Assembly (NCBI GenBank): GCA_026389015.1
Contig: JAPLIR010000029.1
Coordinates: forward strand, 1 to 64,000
Length of the DNA: 64,000 nt
Reading direction: 5' to 3'
Origin: Candidatus Dependentiae bacterium
GTDB lineage: Bacteria; Babelota; Babeliae; Babelales; Vermiphilaceae
A model generated the notes under the pieces. That model was not told where the DNA came from, ran no database searches, and worked only from the letters and a program-made list of their open reading frames with translations. How positions within the stretch are numbered: position 1 is the stretch's first letter; every line of letters begins with the position of its first letter. The translations under genes were made by a program, and so were the position numbers. Below are positions 62,357-64,000 of the stretch, piece after piece.

Positions 62357-64000
62357 TTTATAATCTTGCCCCTTCCATTAACCAAGCCAGCTTCTTCTAG
62401 AACTCTTTGCATTTTATCGGTAAGATCATCCCATTCTCGAACATGTCCGTGATATAATCTGTCTCTCGTTTTACTGAGTACAACAAACTCGCCATCATCC
62501 ACGGCTATTCTCTGCGGTGATGTATCTTTTATTTGTATGGAATTATCTAAAGCCCTTTGACCATTCTTGGGCGCCTTGCTTTTTCGACCATTTGATTCGC
62601 GCAGATGATACCCAGCATCTTCATACAAATTTTTATCTTCATTAGGATCATGCTGCTGGGGACCACTTGGCATAGGTGCCTGAGAACCCGCGCCAGCTTG
62701 CGACCCATTTTGTGTTTTTGGCAGCGATTGATTAGACTTTGCTTCGTTAAAAATTACTGCTCCAGCTGCAACTGTTCCAACAACTGCGCTTGCTTTTTTT
62801 ACTGCAGCTAACGCTGCTTCCCGCGTGATTTTCTGCTGCCCCTCTTCAACTGTTTTGACACCAAGTTCGCGCAATCTAGCATTAATTGATCGCTGAATCG
62901 CCCGTTGGAATCGGCTAGTCATGTCAACCGGATTAGTCACATACCCATGAGACGCATATGCATTCAATACTTCTGTGGCATGACTAGCTACGGCGGGCGA
63001 ACCATGCTGCTCAATGTAGATCAAAGAATTCAACACGTAACGCATATCATTGTATGCTTGAGTCATGGGCATCACAGGCAATGTTTTTGCTCTCGATAAA
63101 AGAGCGAAATCTTTAATGACGCCATTGGGCAAAAAGAAAGCCGATCTAATATCACTGCTATCTTTAGATAAATCAGCCAATGCATCAATAAGCTCGGCCG
63201 AATTGCTCAATAGTCGGGCATCTTCGCCTATCAGTTTATATACAGCTTCATGCACTTCTTTTGATGCAGTAACAGGAATATCCCAGGACTTCATAATACT
63301 GTCTTTTATGCTCAACTGAGCAAGCAAGCGCTTATTGAAGAAATCAAGTTGTGTAGGTGAACTAGCAATCAAATCTCGTTCTGCAGAACTTAAGTTCTTA
63401 TAGAGAGGATTATCTAATCCAGATTTAATAAAACCCTGAGAATCAAACATCGCTTGCTGATATGCCAAAACACGCTGTTGTTCTTGCACTACTTTTTGTT
63501 GAAATTCAACATAAAAGTGATCATAGGCATAGTGCATGATTTTATCGTTACCATTTTCCTGTAGCATCTTACGTGCCGTACTAAAATCATACTGCTGGCA
63601 TAACTTAACGCACTCAAGCCGCGCACCATACAACTCATGATCTTGCATTAAAGATCCATAATCTATCGACTGATGGAAGCAATGTTCCTTAATTCCCTGC
63701 CATATATTATGCCCTCTGCTAATAGGATAACTATATGCAGAAGAAGTATTACTCGTGTTGAGCGTTGATGGAATAAGTTTTTTTAGAGTAATACTGCGCC
63801 CTATGTCATGCTGCACATTATCAATAAATTTTTGTATGATTGGCCCAACATAATTATTTTCTTTTGTTAACGCCTGCCATGGAATATTACCATCTGATTG
63901 AACATAACCTTTTAAAATCTCCTTCGTTGCTTGCTGTAAATACCTATCAATGGGGCCAACAAGTTGCAATGAATCCAATTGTATTAATGCCGTATAGCGT
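62353..64000 (-). CDS. Polymorphic-toxin-like protein, 5' end outside window
   Basis: At least 549 residues; the frame is open to the edge of the window. A long helical N-terminal part (paralogous to 60934-61728) is followed by an Ala-rich segment (ALAAVKKASAVVGTVAAGAV), a Gln/Ser/Pro linker and a C-terminal domain of about 55 residues (EFVVLSKTRDRLYHGHVREW ... GLVNGRGKII). Large constant region, linker and short C-terminal tip followed by a small overlapping gene is the layout of polymorphic toxins. The tip may be a nuclease or other toxin, not identified. Confidence 0.68.
   Translation of the reverse strand, partial: RYTALIQLDSLQLVGPIDRYLQQATKEILKGYVQSDGNIPWQALTKENNYVGPIIQKFIDNVQHDIGRSITLKKLIPSTLNTSNTSSAYSYPISRGHNIWQGIKEHCFHQSIDYGSLMQDHELYGARLECVKLCQQYDFSTARKMLQENGNDKIMHYAYDHFYVEFQQKVVQEQQRVLAYQQAMFDSQGFIKSGLDNPLYKNLSSAERDLIASSPTQLDFFNKRLLAQLSIKDSIMKSWDIPVTASKEVHEAVYKLIGEDARLLSNSAELIDALADLSKDSSDIRSAFFLPNGVIKDFALLSRAKTLPVMPMTQAYNDMRYVLNSLIYIEQHGSPAVASHATEVLNAYASHGYVTNPVDMTSRFQRAIQRSINARLRELGVKTVEEGQQKITREAALAAVKKASAVVGTVAAGAVIFNEAKSNQSLPKTQNGSQAGAGSQAPMPSGPQQHDPNEDKNLYEDAGYHLRESNGRKSKAPKNGQRALDNSIQIKDTSPQRIAVDDGEFVVLSKTRDRLYHGHVREWDDLTDKMQRVLEEAGLVNGRGKIIK

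Overview
The window looks like a chromosome segment from an intracellular bacterium of the Dependentiae (TM6/Babeliae) type. This is inferred from content, not from a database search. It is AT-rich, has normal Gram-negative housekeeping genes, carries type II secretion pseudopilin genes and an MCE lipid-transport protein, has no biosynthetic operons, and has a very large set of short signal-peptide proteins with ankyrin repeats and other eukaryote-like parts. TGA is an ordinary stop codon here. No transposase, integrase, phage gene, rRNA or CRISPR array was seen.

Layout. 1-2.2 kb: ankyrin proteins and a small exported protein on the minus strand. 2.4-4.9 kb: tmRNA, a GC-rich hairpin island, an exported RING-H2 protein and smpB. 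5.1-10.5 kb: an exported protein, tsaD, rho (with a long Q/R/H-rich N-terminus), secF and rpmA. 10.8-16.1 kb: exported coiled-coil and ankyrin proteins. 16.1-24.8 kb: polA, priA, an ankyrin protein, orn and a tandem fusion of two D-Ala-D-Ala ligases. 24.8-33.5 kb: exported PLD-type protein, more ankyrin proteins, a nitroreductase and an exported superoxide dismutase. 33.5-40 kb: one minus-strand operon gspF-G-H-I-J-K plus an MCE gene. 40-46.3 kb: exported proteins, an outer-membrane barrel and a 960-residue exported protein. 46.5-48.7 kb: comM, acpS and initiator tRNA. 48.7-57.5 kb: small exported proteins, Bcp peroxiredoxin, an HAD-like protein, a G1 glutamic peptidase, ung, a DUF4143 ATPase and a Gly/Ser-rich protein. 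57.6-64 kb: a DUF1016 nuclease-like gene, a MazG-like gene, tspO, a nonsense-interrupted paralogue, and a polymorphic-toxin-like gene with a candidate immunity gene.

How it may fit together (inference). About twenty proteins begin with a Sec signal peptide, most of them with the same Ala/Gly-Met junction. SecF and the type II secretion operon suggest a Sec then type II route out of the cell. Three of the exported ankyrin-type proteins end in CaaX boxes (CSIS, CTIM, CTIL), a signal only eukaryotic prenyltransferases act on, and another exported protein has a complete RING-H2 ligand set. The best candidate for an undescribed system is therefore a family of exported ankyrin/RING effectors, some lipidated by the host.
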